64,000 bases of DNA, taken from contig JAYKKI010000127.1 of NCBI GenBank assembly GCA_039881145.1, forward strand, positions 3,723,501 to 3,787,500, in the 5' to 3' direction. A model generated the notes under the pieces. The model did not search any database, was not told the origin of the DNA, and worked only from the letters and a program-made list of their open reading frames with translations. Position 1 is the stretch's first letter. Each line of letters starts with the position of its first letter. Of this stretch, positions 23,600 to 35,269 are shown one piece after another. This stretch comes from Druceiella hillmani. Its lineage: Eukaryota; Arthropoda; Insecta; Lepidoptera; Hepialidae. The position numbers were made by a program, and so were the translations under genes.

Positions 23600-26500
23600 G
23601 CAATAGCAATAAAAGTATTTGCAATTGAATGTGAAATACTTTTAAAAATTCAAAGAAAATTTGGTGCCAAATGAAATATCATCAACGTTACTTCTCGTTA
23701 CTTTGCAGTAATACTTACTTTGCATTTATAATTTATCGTTTTAATCCTCAACTGAATGGACCAAATATTTACTCCCTATTTGGCTTTACGATTTACTAGT
23801 TTTGATACTTCGAACTTTAAAGTAAATGCGACTAAATGTGATACATTTTTAATTTAAGTATAGAAGTTAACACAGCTTTTAAGCTCTTCGATTAAAGAAA
23901 ATGTTTAACATTTTCCAATCTAAATAGTCGTTGATTATTGCAGACTTAACTGCATTTCCTAATATCCCACTGCTTTTAGCAAAGTTATTAATATTTACTC
24001 AAACCATGTCTGCTATTAGACCCAGACCCCTTCATACCTAGCGTCGAAATGAGATTTTTCCGAATTTTACTCATAAAATAAAAATATACGTAAATAAAGC
24101 GAGGGGGATATAAATCTGTGAACGCAAATGAAAATATTGCGGATGGGAGAACATATTCCTCGAAGGAAAGAATATATTTAGTGCGCGTAAAAAACTAAGC
24201 CGAGGTTATTTGCCGGTTTTACTTACTGGATATTGCCTATCGCCGCTGAGATTGAGGACTGTTTCCCAGTTTAATATTTTCGTGTAATGTACCTGATAAA
24301 AGACGGGAAAGATGTTTTTAATCCAAAAAACTTACTTGTCCTCTTACGATCTTGGACCATAACATTGCAGATAAAACACATATAATTCAACAGAAAACAT
24401 CGTGTATCTTACTAAAATGTAATAATTTTTGTAACAATTATCATTAAATGTGCAAAAAAAATTTCTAAAAATCCGAAAGAGATTATATAGAATGACGGTT
24501 GACTTTTTTAATAATATTTTGGAAACAATTTTAATTGTCTGGAAAAAAATTTACGATGAATCAAAAATATTATTATTTACACAAGAAATGAAAAAGGTGT
24601 GCAAGTAACATTTGGTCGATTTGAATAATTCAATTATTTTTATTAAACTAAATATATATACAGTTTATAAATACCATAAATGTGTAGATCAAAGATGATG
24701 AATTATTTCAATATACCATTGTTAATCATATTTCGGAATTAAATTCTTCTGCTAATGATTCTATTTTAATCTTACTCGGATCTGATATTCCAAAGTAGAA
24801 GAAACTCTATTCTGGATACATTAATTCTTTTTTGTTGTTTAATGTTTTTCCGCCTTCATAACCTTAAATTATACGCTATTTTCTTTATGATTTTTAAGAA
24901 CAATAAAATTCGGGCATTTTCGAAACTTGCAATTGTTTGACGACAATATTTACAAAATGTTATTAACATTGTCCTATTTATTTTAAGAGACATTGACAAT
25001 ATTACGGCAATGACTTTATCAAAATTGAATTGGCAAGAGACAAACGGTGGAAATCGTAGCAAAAACAATTCAACTGCAACAAATAATCATCATAATATAA
25101 AATAGTCCCTGCATTTAGTTACATACATAATTAACGAATATTTTCATTGGGTGAATTCTAATTTAAAAAATACCTTTTTCAACCGCAACTAAATGTTCAT
25201 GTTCCAATATCACGTTCGCATCGAATTCGTTCTTATTTACAGCCATTATATACTTACATAACGTACTTCATACTTAACACATAAGTGATTTAGTGATAGA
25301 AAAAATACGATTTAAAAGAGACTCGTTTAGATATTGTGTCCCATTAATGTATGATAGCTTTTGCCTGCGACTTCGATCGCGTGATATATTTCATTTACCC
25401 AATTGTCGAAGATAGTGAGATATGGTCGGCCAATATTGAACATTTGCTATATATCTGATAGTTTTATTCGTTTCTTAAATTACTAATGCCAAAGTATAAC
25501 AATTTTTTTTTATATTTGAATAAATACACCAATGAAAACTTCACCTAAATATGCTTAATAATTGTTATGTGTTATCCCGCTTGTGTAGAGGTTAGTGCGT
25601 CAGTGTCCTGGCTATAAAAGTAATTATAACTCGGGTAATTTTACGTTAATCCACTTTTAATATACCTTTTTTGAAAGAGAAGATCTTCTTCTCAATGTTA
25701 CCACTTTTTTATATTTTAAATAAATAATTTGAGCTATATTTGCCTTTTAAAAATTGGCACGTCCCCGTCTGTTTATCTATACGTACCTATATAGGTATGT
25801 AGGAAATTATAAATTTATATGAGCATTTTTGTGATTTCTTTTTCTATAGACTAAATAATTATCAGAATATACGGTTGTTGATTTTCACATTCATTTGTCA
25901 AATAGTTTAATTTTTGTAAAGGATTTTCTACAAAAATTACAATTTTCCGCAGAAACGATCTTCAGAACTTTCTGCAATTTCTTGCAAAAATTCTCTACTA
26001 AACATTTTTTCGTGCTCGGTGATTGTTCTTGGTGTCCGTTTTGTGCTGATCTTCTTGCTCCTTGTGCTTTTAACTTTTACTTGTAATTGTTTATTTAATA
26101 ACAATTTCCTTTTACACTAACTTTTCTCCGCCTTTTCGTCAGCATCGAACTAGATACAGTTAAAATTAAAACTTGTAAGTAAATATAATTTTCGGCTAAA
26201 AAAGGTAGTTAGGTAGTGTTAATGAAGGTAGTGTTATTGTTTTTAATGAGCACTGGTTAAACCTGTAGGTTTAACCATATAATCCATCACCAGTTATAGT
26301 GAAATAGTGAGCTGGCTGACATTGTGCTTTGATTATTTAAGTGTAGATATGTGTACTCTGGATTCTCTGTGATTTTTCTTTTTAAATAACTTCATTATGA
26401 AAAGAAAATGGTGTCCAAATTTCATGTTTGTAAAATTTACGGTTTAGTCTGTCGCGTATTTTCCGCTTACGTGCTCATCTGATCTTGAAAAACCATAAAT

Positions 26501-27230
26501 TTTCAAAATCTATTTTCTATAGTTCCTGTGATGTTTTCGTAAAAATGTCTGTCACTGGCGCAATAGTTTTTTTTTAATTTCTCTCTTAATAATTCTCTAC
26601 ATTGCAGACGAAAAGCAGTCATTGAATTATGTTATTTAAGGACTTATGGCTTTAGGCTGGATTTAAGGATTTAAGTACTTATGGATTTAGGCTATCCAGT
26701 GAGGTGTGATAAAGACATGCAATTATTTATTTTATTACATGAATATAGTTGCTTATATTCAAGTGTCTAATGATTACAGTATCGGTGATAAGCAACATTT
26801 CTATTTTGATATCAACTGGACTGTTTTAACATCATTTAGGAACGCATCTTTTTGTAGATGGCTATTAAGAATGGATCGTCAGAATGAAAGAATTTTATCT
26901 GTATAGAAATAGAAATGTTAAATAAAAAGTTTGATTCATATTATTAATACGTTTATATGAATAAAAATACCACAATGGTGTCATTTATATTGTATAACTT
27001 AAAATGTTCTTCGATTAAAGCGCTATCGTCCAATAATGTAAGTGCCTAATATTTAAAGAATTATAATTTTTCCTATTTCGTATACATCCGGCACCATATT
27101 ATTGTTTCCTTTCATATTTGTGAATATTGATAGACAACTTATATATCAATCAATGTGTCTACTTGTATATATACAGTGAACGTGTATATTTTTCAGATCG
27201 AAAAAACTAGTTTGTCTCAAAATATATAGA
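23600..27230. other. Non-coding, AT-rich
   Basis: No gene is supported. A patch at 24000-24270 is slightly GC-richer. 25576-25650 (CCGCTTGTGTAGAGGTTAGTG then GCGTC, later CTCGGGTAATTTTACG) weakly resembles the head of a tRNA-derived SINE but lacks an intact B box. Open frames at 24856-25068, 25895-26086 and 26706-26906 look random. Confidence 0.4.
26254..26277. repeat. 11-bp inverted repeat with 2-nt loop
   Basis: TGGTTAAACCT (26254-26264) and AGGTTTAACCA (26267-26277) are exact reverse complements around GT. Confidence 0.75.
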
Positions 27231-27381
27231 ATCTTTGCTAATAGCCCACCTGAAGATGTTGTAATTCAACGAAACCTAGGTCGTGGTAAAGAACTTAAAG
27301 AAAGTAGAAATAATACTACATGACGTAGTTTCATTTAATTGTAAATGATGAATTTCTACAAAACTAACGCCAAATACATTC
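27231..27381 (+). mobile_element. Hammerhead-like fold-back element, copy B (right arm only)
   Basis: Only the right half is present, from TCTTTGCTAATAGCCCACC to the ACGCCAAATACATTC tail. The left arm is missing and the break lies at about 27230, after AAAATATATAG. The retained arm continues GAACTTAAAGAAAGTAG, AATAATACTACATGACGTAG and TTTCATTTAATTGTAAATGA, as in copies D and E. Confidence 0.8.
27246..27286 (+). ncRNA. Hammerhead-ribozyme-like core, copy B (all key bases present)
   Basis: Stem I is CCAC (27246-27249) with GTGG (27283-27286). The CUGANGA box is CTGAAGA (27250-27256). A single extra T (27257) precedes stem II, GTTG..CAAC (27258-27270). Then GAAA (27271-27274), CC-TA-GG minimal stem III (27275-27280), and TC (27281-27282) as the expected cleavage dinucleotide. 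Order and identity match a type I hammerhead with the very short stem III known from Penelope-like elements, where two copies may be needed for stability. The extra T is unusual for a textbook hammerhead, so activity is open. Confidence 0.5.
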
Positions 27382-28323
27382 AATATACTTACTTTAACTT
27401 TTAATTATTTTTTTAAATAATAGTTTCTGGATTATCTTAAATTATTTAAGTTTTTTTAAACAAACAGGGCATCGTTGTGTCTTGAATCTCTGATTTATGT
27501 GTTTATGTGTAAATTTATTAACTTTACATGCTTGCATGTCCATGTACATTAATTTTAAATTGAAGAGAAAAATAGGCTTTAAAGACAATTTTCAGAGAGA
27601 GAACCCACATTGTTTCTTACACAGATTTGGCGCTAAGTAAAGATAACCTGAAAATTCCAGAATTTCATTTTCATCCGAATTTATAAGTTCGACGTACTTT
27701 CATTTGCGACAGAATCCTAAAATCCTGAAAAATTTTGTCTGTTTTAGAGTAAACAATTCTATTAACAAAAGAAAACATTTTTTTACAAATTGATACACAA
27801 ATCTCACTCGGTTTCAATAAATATTGCCTGCCCATATTTTTTTTACTTTCAAAAATTTAAAACATTTTTCTTGATTTTACATGATATTTATAAAATTAAC
27901 CGAAAAAAATTATAATTTATATATTAGTTCTTAATTAATTATTTAACAAAAGTGTTAGTATAAATATTTTTGAACAGGAAACAAAAACTATCAAAATTAT
28001 AAACCTGTTTGTTTCTCAAAGCTCTATATAACCATTGGAAATTTGATTATTTTAAAACGACCTTTAATTATGAATATTTTAAAACTTTCAGTTACGAAGG
28101 CCTGCAAAATTTAGATTTTTAAAAATTTTCATCAAATAATCGTTAACTTTTTTATACTGAATTCTGATATGTTATTCATTTTTTCCACCGTGCAAGTTAC
28201 TTGATGCATGGGAATGATAAAAAAACAGTTTTTTCTGTGTTATTGTCAAAATCTTCGTGATTAATTTATATAAATTTGATTTTAAAATGTTGCCATAAAT
28301 CTCATTAACAAATTAAATGTGTT
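27382..28323. other. Non-coding, AT-rich
   Basis: No gene, RNA or repeat supported between the fold-back element and the minus-strand pseudogene. Confidence 0.5.
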
Positions 28324-29075
28324 TTAAATCGTGATAATACTTCTTTCTAATTCGTTGAAGGTTTTTTTTAACAATCTCCCTTTTCGTTCACTAGTTTCGT
28401 CTTCTTGCTTTAACATCAAATAATCCTTAATCATATTTGCATTCCACTTGTCCTGACATCGTTGTTTCATTACCATTATATCTTAATGAAATCTCTTCCT
28501 TTGTTCCTCATAGTCCAAAATTTTCCAAAAAGTAATCCAGATATGATTTCAAAAAATTAATTTCCAAACTCAAATTATCTTCCAATTTTTTGAAGTTGTT
28601 CAGCATATTTTTTATTATCTGGATCTAACCCGGACTTTCCTTATTTTCAAGAAAATTGTATGTATGTAGAAAGAATCCAAGCTTCCCTGCTTCGAAGTCC
28701 TTGTAGCTTCGAAGTCCTCATCTTTCATTAACATTTTTCATCTTGACCTTTAATAGTGATGAAAATTTTGGCAGAGAATTTAAAATACTCTCTTCGTTTC
28801 GATAGTACCTCTACAAATTGCTTCATCAACCCCATCGCAATGTGAATCATTGTTTTCGAATCAATAAAGTTTTCTCTAAAGTTTTTCTTGAATGATGTGA
28901 ATCTTTGTTTTGGCTATAGAAGTACATAAAAAATTTGGCACCTCCAAGCGTCGAGTAACGTAGAAATCTTTTTATAATCTTCAGAATTATAAAAGAAAAG
29001 AAATTTCCCAAAGAACAGAAATGACGTCGATTTCATCACGTTCCAATATTGAATGATATTTCTAATGGCAACGCT
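28324..29075 (-). pseudogene. Broken copy of a multi-copy hypothetical gene (EEQ..RFH family)
   Basis: Read on the minus strand, this is a degraded protein trace. From N to C: ISTLLDAWRCQIFYVL (matching a ..LLG.Q.G.TK..CFLC segment), MIHIAMGLMKQFVEVLSK (matching PLHIKLGLMKQFVKAL), then EEQRKRFH followed by a stop and DIMVMKQRCQDKWNANMI, ending LKKTFNELERSIITI and a stop at 28324-28326. The last 50 or so codons are still open. I recognise the pattern from a large family of uncharacterised proteins that are repeated many times in arthropod and cnidarian genomes; I know no accepted name or function. Multiple stops and frame changes make this copy dead. Its high copy number elsewhere suggests a mobile-element origin, which is inference. 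Confidence 0.6.
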
Positions 29076-29654
29076 TGTTCCTTTATTAGATTCTCCGGGT
29101 TAACTAGTTTTAAATTAAGTAATTAGTGTTTTTGTATTTGATAAAAAATTACTTTTCGTAATGTTTCCGTTCTTATTATGAAAATTTTATTATTTTTACG
29201 ACAAAAAGACTCAACGAAACTTATCAGTCAAAGAAGCTGGTCCTAATACGGTCGGCTAACAATAGCCATATTAAAGTAATTAAACCATAGATTCCATCTC
29301 ATCTTCTTGTCAGTGGTGCCTACGTAAATTATCAATTTCTCTACAAAAATAATTAAAAATTTTCAGAGGAATTTAGATCAGAAGTATTTTTGCAACAATT
29401 CAATAACAAAATTCCTGCGAAATTTTCAGAATATTCAAACAGAGACTACAATCAATTTTATTACATTTTAATATTACTAAAAGACGAACAATAATTATAA
29501 TAAAGTTTAATAAAAATTTATACTTTCTGAACGCACAAAGGTGTTTTGACAAAATCAAGCTTGTAAAATAAAATTAAATGTAAATTCTAATTCAAATTTA
29601 AATTTTTTTCTCAAAATTCAAATCTGGGAAAAATTAATGTTTTCCATTATCATT
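29076..29654. other. Non-coding, nothing seen
   Basis: AT-rich sequence with no supported feature. Confidence 0.5.
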
Positions 29655-30130
29655 TGTAGAGTTCCGTAACTGAGACTTATAAAGCGGAATCCTTATAGCA
29701 TCACTTTGTTGTCCGTATGTCTGTGTGTATTTTAGTGAGGACTTCTTTCGTCAGGATGGGTCAGAGGGATCAGCTGAAATTAATGTGAAATGCTGAATTA
29801 TGTAAATAATTCAAACTTTTAACTCAATGCAATAAAAAGATACGGCTTTTCAAATACAATGTACTTCGGAACTGAAACCACGAATAATACTTCCCTTTAA
29901 TCAAGGATTTGTGAATGAAGGAATGTTTCATTAGCTCAAATAAAAGAAAAAATCATTAATTTACAATTCTATCAGGAATCATTACGTGATAAATGGAACT
30001 TTTTGTTTTTAGATTTTTACTTTTATTTTTGATATGTTTGTAAAATACCTTCTAGATTTAACGATAATATGATATAACGATACGCAACCTTCCGGGTGCG
30101 AATTCTAATCATACTTAACCGTCTTTTTTT
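29655..30130 (+). mobile_element. Lepidopteran dispersed repeat, both ends visible
   Basis: The 5' end reads GAGTTCCGTAACTGAG, then GCGGAATCCTTATAGCATCA, CTTTGTTGTCCGTATGTCTG. The 3' end reads CAACCTTCCGGGTGCGAATT then CTAATCATACTTAACCGTC and a T run. This matches the family's GGAACCCTTCGTGCGCGAGT..ACTCGCACTT..CCG terminus. The length is about 475 bp and there is no open reading frame, so it is non-autonomous or decayed. Confidence 0.55.
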
Positions 30131-30779
30131 TAATGTCAATTTTTAATCAAAGAAAGGTAGACTTTGGACAAGTTTGAATATTTAATATCTGCTCGGTTCA
30201 ATAAGCAGTATTACGTAATTTTATATTAATGCTATGTAATATCTGTAAAATATTTTTTTGCTAATAAATTTACAACTAATTGATTAATGGTTCTGGGTTA
30301 TAAATAAAATTATTTGAAAAACAACACATTGAAAAGATTTCGAGCGTAACACAAAATTTATAATTTTAAGCTCTGACATAACTTTAATCTGTTCTTTAAA
30401 TAACTGACCTAAAAACAATTTTTTTTTATTTTATCAACAAAAGGCGCTTAAACATATTTAGGTCCACTTTTGTGTTTCGATCTTCAAATCACAGACGTTT
30501 TAAATTGTTTCAAATACAAAATAGAATTTGCCACGAACTGAGTACGTACGAACTTACCTATAACAACAATTTGTGTACATTTTCACAACTGATTTACAAT
30601 ATATACGACCAATATAGAAAGCACGAAGTAGAAACCCATCCAGAAAGATCAGAAAAATGATCTTCTAATATCCCAATGAATTCTTAAGTTTCTAGTTTTT
30701 GATTTCATGTGAACACTTCAATATGACCATAAAACGGTCGTGCGGCTCGACGAATCGAATCCGGTAAATAATTCACTCA
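30131..30779. other. Non-coding, nothing seen
   Basis: AT-rich; the 62-codon frame at 30472-30660 has no recognisable motif. Confidence 0.45.
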
Positions 30780-31110
30780 TATATTGACTTCTCGCTGTAA
30801 TCCAATAAACCTATTAGAGGAAGGTAAAGGAAAGGTAACATCGCGAGCAGGTGCAGGACATAATAACGCGAACGACACCTGGACGCCATTTCGACGGTCT
30901 TTTGTCGCGTTCCGGTCTCTCTATTTATGGCTTAATTACAACGCTGATAACGGACGAGTCGTAACTAAGCAATGACGGCGAATATAAATCACGTTATTGT
31001 GTGCGGAAATGAAATTGTTGCATTGTTACTTCCAGAAATGGCGATAGCATCTCACCGTTATGTTCCTCGCCGCCGGTGTCAATCGTCCGTGTATATGTAT
31101 TTAAATCTAC
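30780..31110. promoter_or_regulatory. GC-richer block, candidate enhancer-like element
   Basis: This block is sharply GC-richer than its flanks, with two E-box-like sites (CAGGTG near 30848, CACCTG near 30877), a homeodomain-type TTAATTA next to TTTATGG near 30930, and GATAACG near 30950. Site density and the lack of a consistent coding frame fit a conserved cis-regulatory element. Two short frames tile it end to end but overlap out of frame and show no domain. No direct evidence of activity. Confidence 0.3.
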
Positions 31111-31278
31111 GTAAACTATTTTCTCACTCTCAAATACATTTTCTTATTCAGTTTTAATTCATTATCAAAAATTTAAAAAATTTGACAATAGATGAAACAT
31201 AACTTTCAAGTACTTTAAGTTATTTAAAAGATCTTGGAGTTACTAAATGACTTAATGTCCTATTTCAACGATTATTAG

Positions 31279-31282
<4 letters not shown>

Positions 31283-31331
<49 letters not shown>
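31283..31331. repeat. (AT)n microsatellite
   Basis: About 24 uninterrupted AT dinucleotides. Confidence 0.95.
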
Positions 31332-31332
<1 letters not shown>

Positions 31333-32009
31333 TGATATTCATACAGTTCCCCATAGTTTAGTCAAGTAAAAAGCATCTAAGAGCTAAGAAGATAGATTAA
31401 CAAATCAGCCGACATGCAAACAAAACATTCAGTGATAATAACCATTATATAAATGAACAAGAAAACCATTAAAAGTGAAGAGCCGTTAAGTTTATTTAAC
31501 ACTTGGAAAGGAAACTGTAAATAAATATTACGCAATTTTTGTACACTTGTGTCTATATTAAATCAAACATATTCTGCGATTAATGATATAAAAAATATTT
31601 AGAATCTCAGCAAATATTTGATACTTTCTATAGATCTTTCATAATAGCTTTAGTGTTAAACGCAACCGTCCTAAGTTTCGATGTAAATTTGAAAGATGAA
31701 AACTGTTTTCCACGATTCCTCACACATCAGTGCAAGTGGTAAAATTACAGACTAAAATTGAGTAAAGGTAGAGAGTAACAGTAATGTATGCTGAAGAAAA
31801 TCGAATTCTTTCTGGGAAGGAAAGAAAAACGACACTCAAAAAATACGTCTAACGAATTCTAAATCAAATTTCAAAGACAAAAATTATACGTTATAAAGAG
31901 TTAACAAGCTATATAGCTAAGCTATATATAAATATCTGTCAAACAGTATAAATCTATCAAATTACTTTTTTAAGGTAGCCGTTAGTACAGTTGAAAATTA
32001 TATTTAATG

Positions 32010-32095
32010 ATCTCACCAATTTTGTATATTCTTATTATTTGTATATTCAATTTTGTATATTCTTCAATTTTGTATCTTCAGTTTTGTATATTCTA
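32010..32095. repeat. Irregular TTTTGTATATTC minisatellite
   Basis: The motif TTTTGTAT(A/C)TTC recurs about four times (near 32021, 32051, 32069 and 32082) at irregular spacing, with a shorter TTTGTATATTC in between. Confidence 0.6.
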
Positions 32096-32107
32096 AGTTA
32101 TTTTGAA

Positions 32108-32265
32108 ACTAACGTCAAAGTACGAGTATGGTTTGTACATTGAGGGCTGTGTACTGCGTTTGAAGTGAAATTACTTTATTCATCATAAGTCATCACTTAT
32201 ATAGTCTCCCTCGCTCTACAAATATTTAAAATTACCTTACATAATTCAAAGAAGGGAGAAAGAAA
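32108..32265 (-). mobile_element. 3' part of the lepidopteran dispersed repeat, reversed
   Basis: ACGTCAAAGTACGAGTATGG followed by TTGTACATTGAGGGCTGTGT lines up with the reverse complement of the family's 3' end. GTTTGAAGTGAAATTACTTT and CATAAGTCATC follow, both shared with 49555-49600. Confidence 0.45.
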
Positions 32266-32390
32266 CGAGTTTATTTATTTAATTTTTTGCATATTTTTCA
32301 TTGTACATCTGAAGATATATTATTAAAATTAAGAAAAATATTTTGGATCTTAATAACTAGTCCTTTCAAACGATTCTCCACACTTTGCAC

Positions 32391-32555
32391 AAATACACGG
32401 TGTCCGGGAATACGTGTCGGACAAAGAAAGACGTTATTCATTGAAATTAAAAATATGACTTTTTTTAATAATTTTCATAATTATTTGTCATCTTTTTCGT
32501 ACACACGATACTTGCGCACATTATTCAGCACCGCTCGGGGGAATAACCCGCGAAC
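32391..32555 (-). mobile_element. MITE-like element, copy 3 (truncated, reversed)
   Basis: It starts ATACACGGTGTCCGGGAATA, the best preserved terminal repeat of the family. It continues TTATTCATTGAAATTAAAAA, CATCTTTTTCGTACACACGA and AACCCGCGAACAGC, matching the reverse complement of copy 1 from its right end inward. The other terminal repeat is absent. The 109-codon plus frame over it (32287-32616) is accidental. Confidence 0.6.
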
Positions 32556-32599
32556 AGCAAGACGAGTTTTTCGTTTATTTGAACGACAATTTATTACTA

Positions 32600-34282
32600 T
32601 GCCAAATTCCAAATGATTTATGAGAAACAAGTGATATGACAGTAGTAAACGAGAATAATTTTCTTTCCTTTTTATGGTAACGGAACTCTGAAAGAAGAAT
32701 TTATACCAGAATAATATCAAAAATAATATTTCTAATAAAAATACAGACTTGGCTAAACCTATCATATATTTTATTTATTTAGCCTTAAAACGTGTTTTGT
32801 ACAAAAATCCTACAACAAACAGATATTTTAATTTATTTAGCATTAAGAAGTCTTTTGGACAGAAATCAAACAACAAATACATTTAACAATGTATTTTTCA
32901 TTTCCATGAAATCGTATTTAAAGGTAACTTTAAATACGATGTCAAGGTAATAAAAAGTACATCGTTAAGTGTTATTTTTAGAGTTATTATCTACGAATCT
33001 TTTACATATGTGGTCATCTATCACTTCCCACCATTATTTAAAGTATTCGGTTCGACTTTACGTCGACGTTATGGGATGTCCTTTTGTCCGTTCGTGTTCT
33101 AATATGATACAAATATATTCGGTTGGATTGAGGTCTGTGAGATGATTACACAAATCAGCACACGATATTTGCCTATCTTTTTGCTGATCTGTAAATAAGA
33201 TCATGGTTGTTATTTTCAGTCTGCACGCAGAGAATTTACTAATTTTTTGACAGTTTTCCTTTTATTCGCCTACGAACCGGTGTCAACAGGCCGTTTAACC
33301 ATATTTCACTTAGCACATCTTTAATCTCTAACAAATTTCAATCTTTATAATTTGGACTTTTCCTGATCATAAGAAAATTGGATTTGCAACAACATTTGGA
33401 AGGAAAACAGTCAAATATATAACTATTTTCAATTAATATTCAAATGCTTATTTACGCTGTGTAAATTAACGTCAAACTGACGCAATTAAAAAAATATATT
33501 TTTGTCATGTTCTACTGACCACAGGTTTCATAACTCTAACTCTACTTAATCTATTATTTAGAGATACTGACTATTGTAATCGTTAACAAAGAATATTCCT
33601 TTTTTGTAAAATTAGTTGTTTGTAACCCGTTTTTTTTTAAATTTCAATTTCATCTCTATTTAGTTGAAGTGATTAATATTTCTATATTCTATTACATTAT
33701 TGTTTTACTTGTATTATTATTATTAATATTTATAAATTTCTACAATAATTCAATTGAGTATTATATACCCATATTTCACCTACCACTTTATCAACTATCA
33801 CGTGGACTTGTAGCAATTGAAGTTGTTCACCCATTTATAAAAGTAATCTTAAAAGTAATATTTGGGTCAATGTGTTTGAAATTATTTTAACTAATTTTGA
33901 AAAATGGCGATTAGTTTAGTATTGAATAAACTTACATTTCAAATTAAAAATAATTATTAAACATGAACAGTATTTTATATTCCAACCCGATTTCGAACAT
34001 GCGTTTTCTTGACTAATCTCAGTTTAATTATTCAGCTTTTTTGCATTGCTAGATTTTACAGACTACTAGTGGCTAATTGTACATTTATTATAAGTTTTTT
34101 GACGTGAAAAAAAAATACTCTAGGGTATTTTTATTAATACCAAAAAACTATCCTTCCGTACATAAGACCACATCCATACTTAATTGCACACTATATTTGA
34201 ATATCAACATATTCAAAATAACTCTAGGTTGTTTTTGTCTTTTCATGTTAGAGTATTCAATATTTTTTCCACTTTTTAGAAT
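32600..34282. other. Non-coding; one perfect hairpin
   Basis: No gene is supported. A 13-bp perfect inverted repeat lies at 32911-32940 (ATCGTATTTAAAG, loop GTAA). A GTCGACG..TTTTGTCCGTTCGTG patch near 33060-33110 may be a decayed repeat start. Confidence 0.45.
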
Positions 34283-34960
34283 TCCGGTCCTCAAAAGAAA
34301 AAAAACGGAACCTTTACAACATCACTGGCCTGTCTGCCATAGCATCACAAAATCTTTAGGCAAAAAAACCCTTATAAAGTCAGTCACTTTTATGTCGCTT
34401 CGCCAGTCACAGTCGTTTTTCTCAGACACAGCTTGACGTGGAAATTTGGAATTTGGCATGATAATAAATCATATCGATACATTTACGCAAAAATATTAAT
34501 TTAGAAATTTTAGAGGTGAAAAAATAAGCAAAAAAAAATTAATTTCCATGTGCAATGTGATTTTAATTTCCATATAATTTAAAAGAGCTAGTTATAAAGT
34601 CCCAAATATATATTTTTCAGAGATAAAGTGAAAAACACCAAAAAAATTATTACTTCTTTTCCCATTTCCGATACTACTGTATGTAAAATTATGAAAAAAA
34701 CAGAGCCTTTAGAAGCCTACACAAAGTTTGCACAAAAAATATGATGTCAAAGATTAGATATCAATTTTTTTTATTTATTTTGTTTTTACGCCTGTGAAAG
34801 ATGTTGCAGGCAATATATGCAGGTTGTGCAAAAATTAATGTTTGTAAATAGTTTAATAGAAATACTACCTACCCTTAAAGTCGTCTAAATATGTATGGAC
34901 CCTCATTGCCAGAGTCCTAATCGTACTTGATATGATTTTTCAATACAAACTAATCGTGTG
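34283..34960 (+). mobile_element. Lepidopteran dispersed repeat copy
   Basis: The 5' part has CCGGTCCTCAAAAGAAAAAA, CGGAACCTTTACAACATCAC and CTTGACGTGGAAATTTGGAA. The 3' part has GTTTGTAAATAGTTTAATAG, AAATACTACC, ATGTATGGACCCTCATTGCC and AGAGTCCTAATCGTACTTGA. The same blocks, in the same order, recur in the copies at 49765-50545 and 60368-61685. The 119-codon frame (34077-34436) overlaps its start and is not credible. Confidence 0.5.
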
Positions 34961-35269
34961 ACTAAAAAGCCATAAACTTCATTTGTCTTCAAATTACTTT
35001 TAAGGAATAATCATGTCTACGTACCTTATTTGCTGCATTGCAACATGACATGCTATTTCTTCTTTTTTAATTCTTATTTTGTGATGTTCATAAAAAACCA
35101 AGCAAACTTTTGGAAAAATCACTTTTAAATTTTCTGATTTATTATGTTGAGCGTAACGGTTTGCGATTCCAAAACGATATTATAAAATAACAAGAGGTCC
35201 GTACTAAAACCATACTACGAAAAAAATAATGGAAAAGCACAAAATACATACATAACCTACAAAATTTAT

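Noticed and set aside
25576..25650. Possible tRNA-derived SINE head (GTGTAGAGGTTAGTGCGTC)
   Set aside because: A-box-like start but degraded B box and no visible SINE body or tail; not called as a gene.
27225..27390. Target-site duplication for fold-back copy B
   Set aside because: Only a weak AATATA match between flanks, and the left end is truncated, so no TSD can be claimed.
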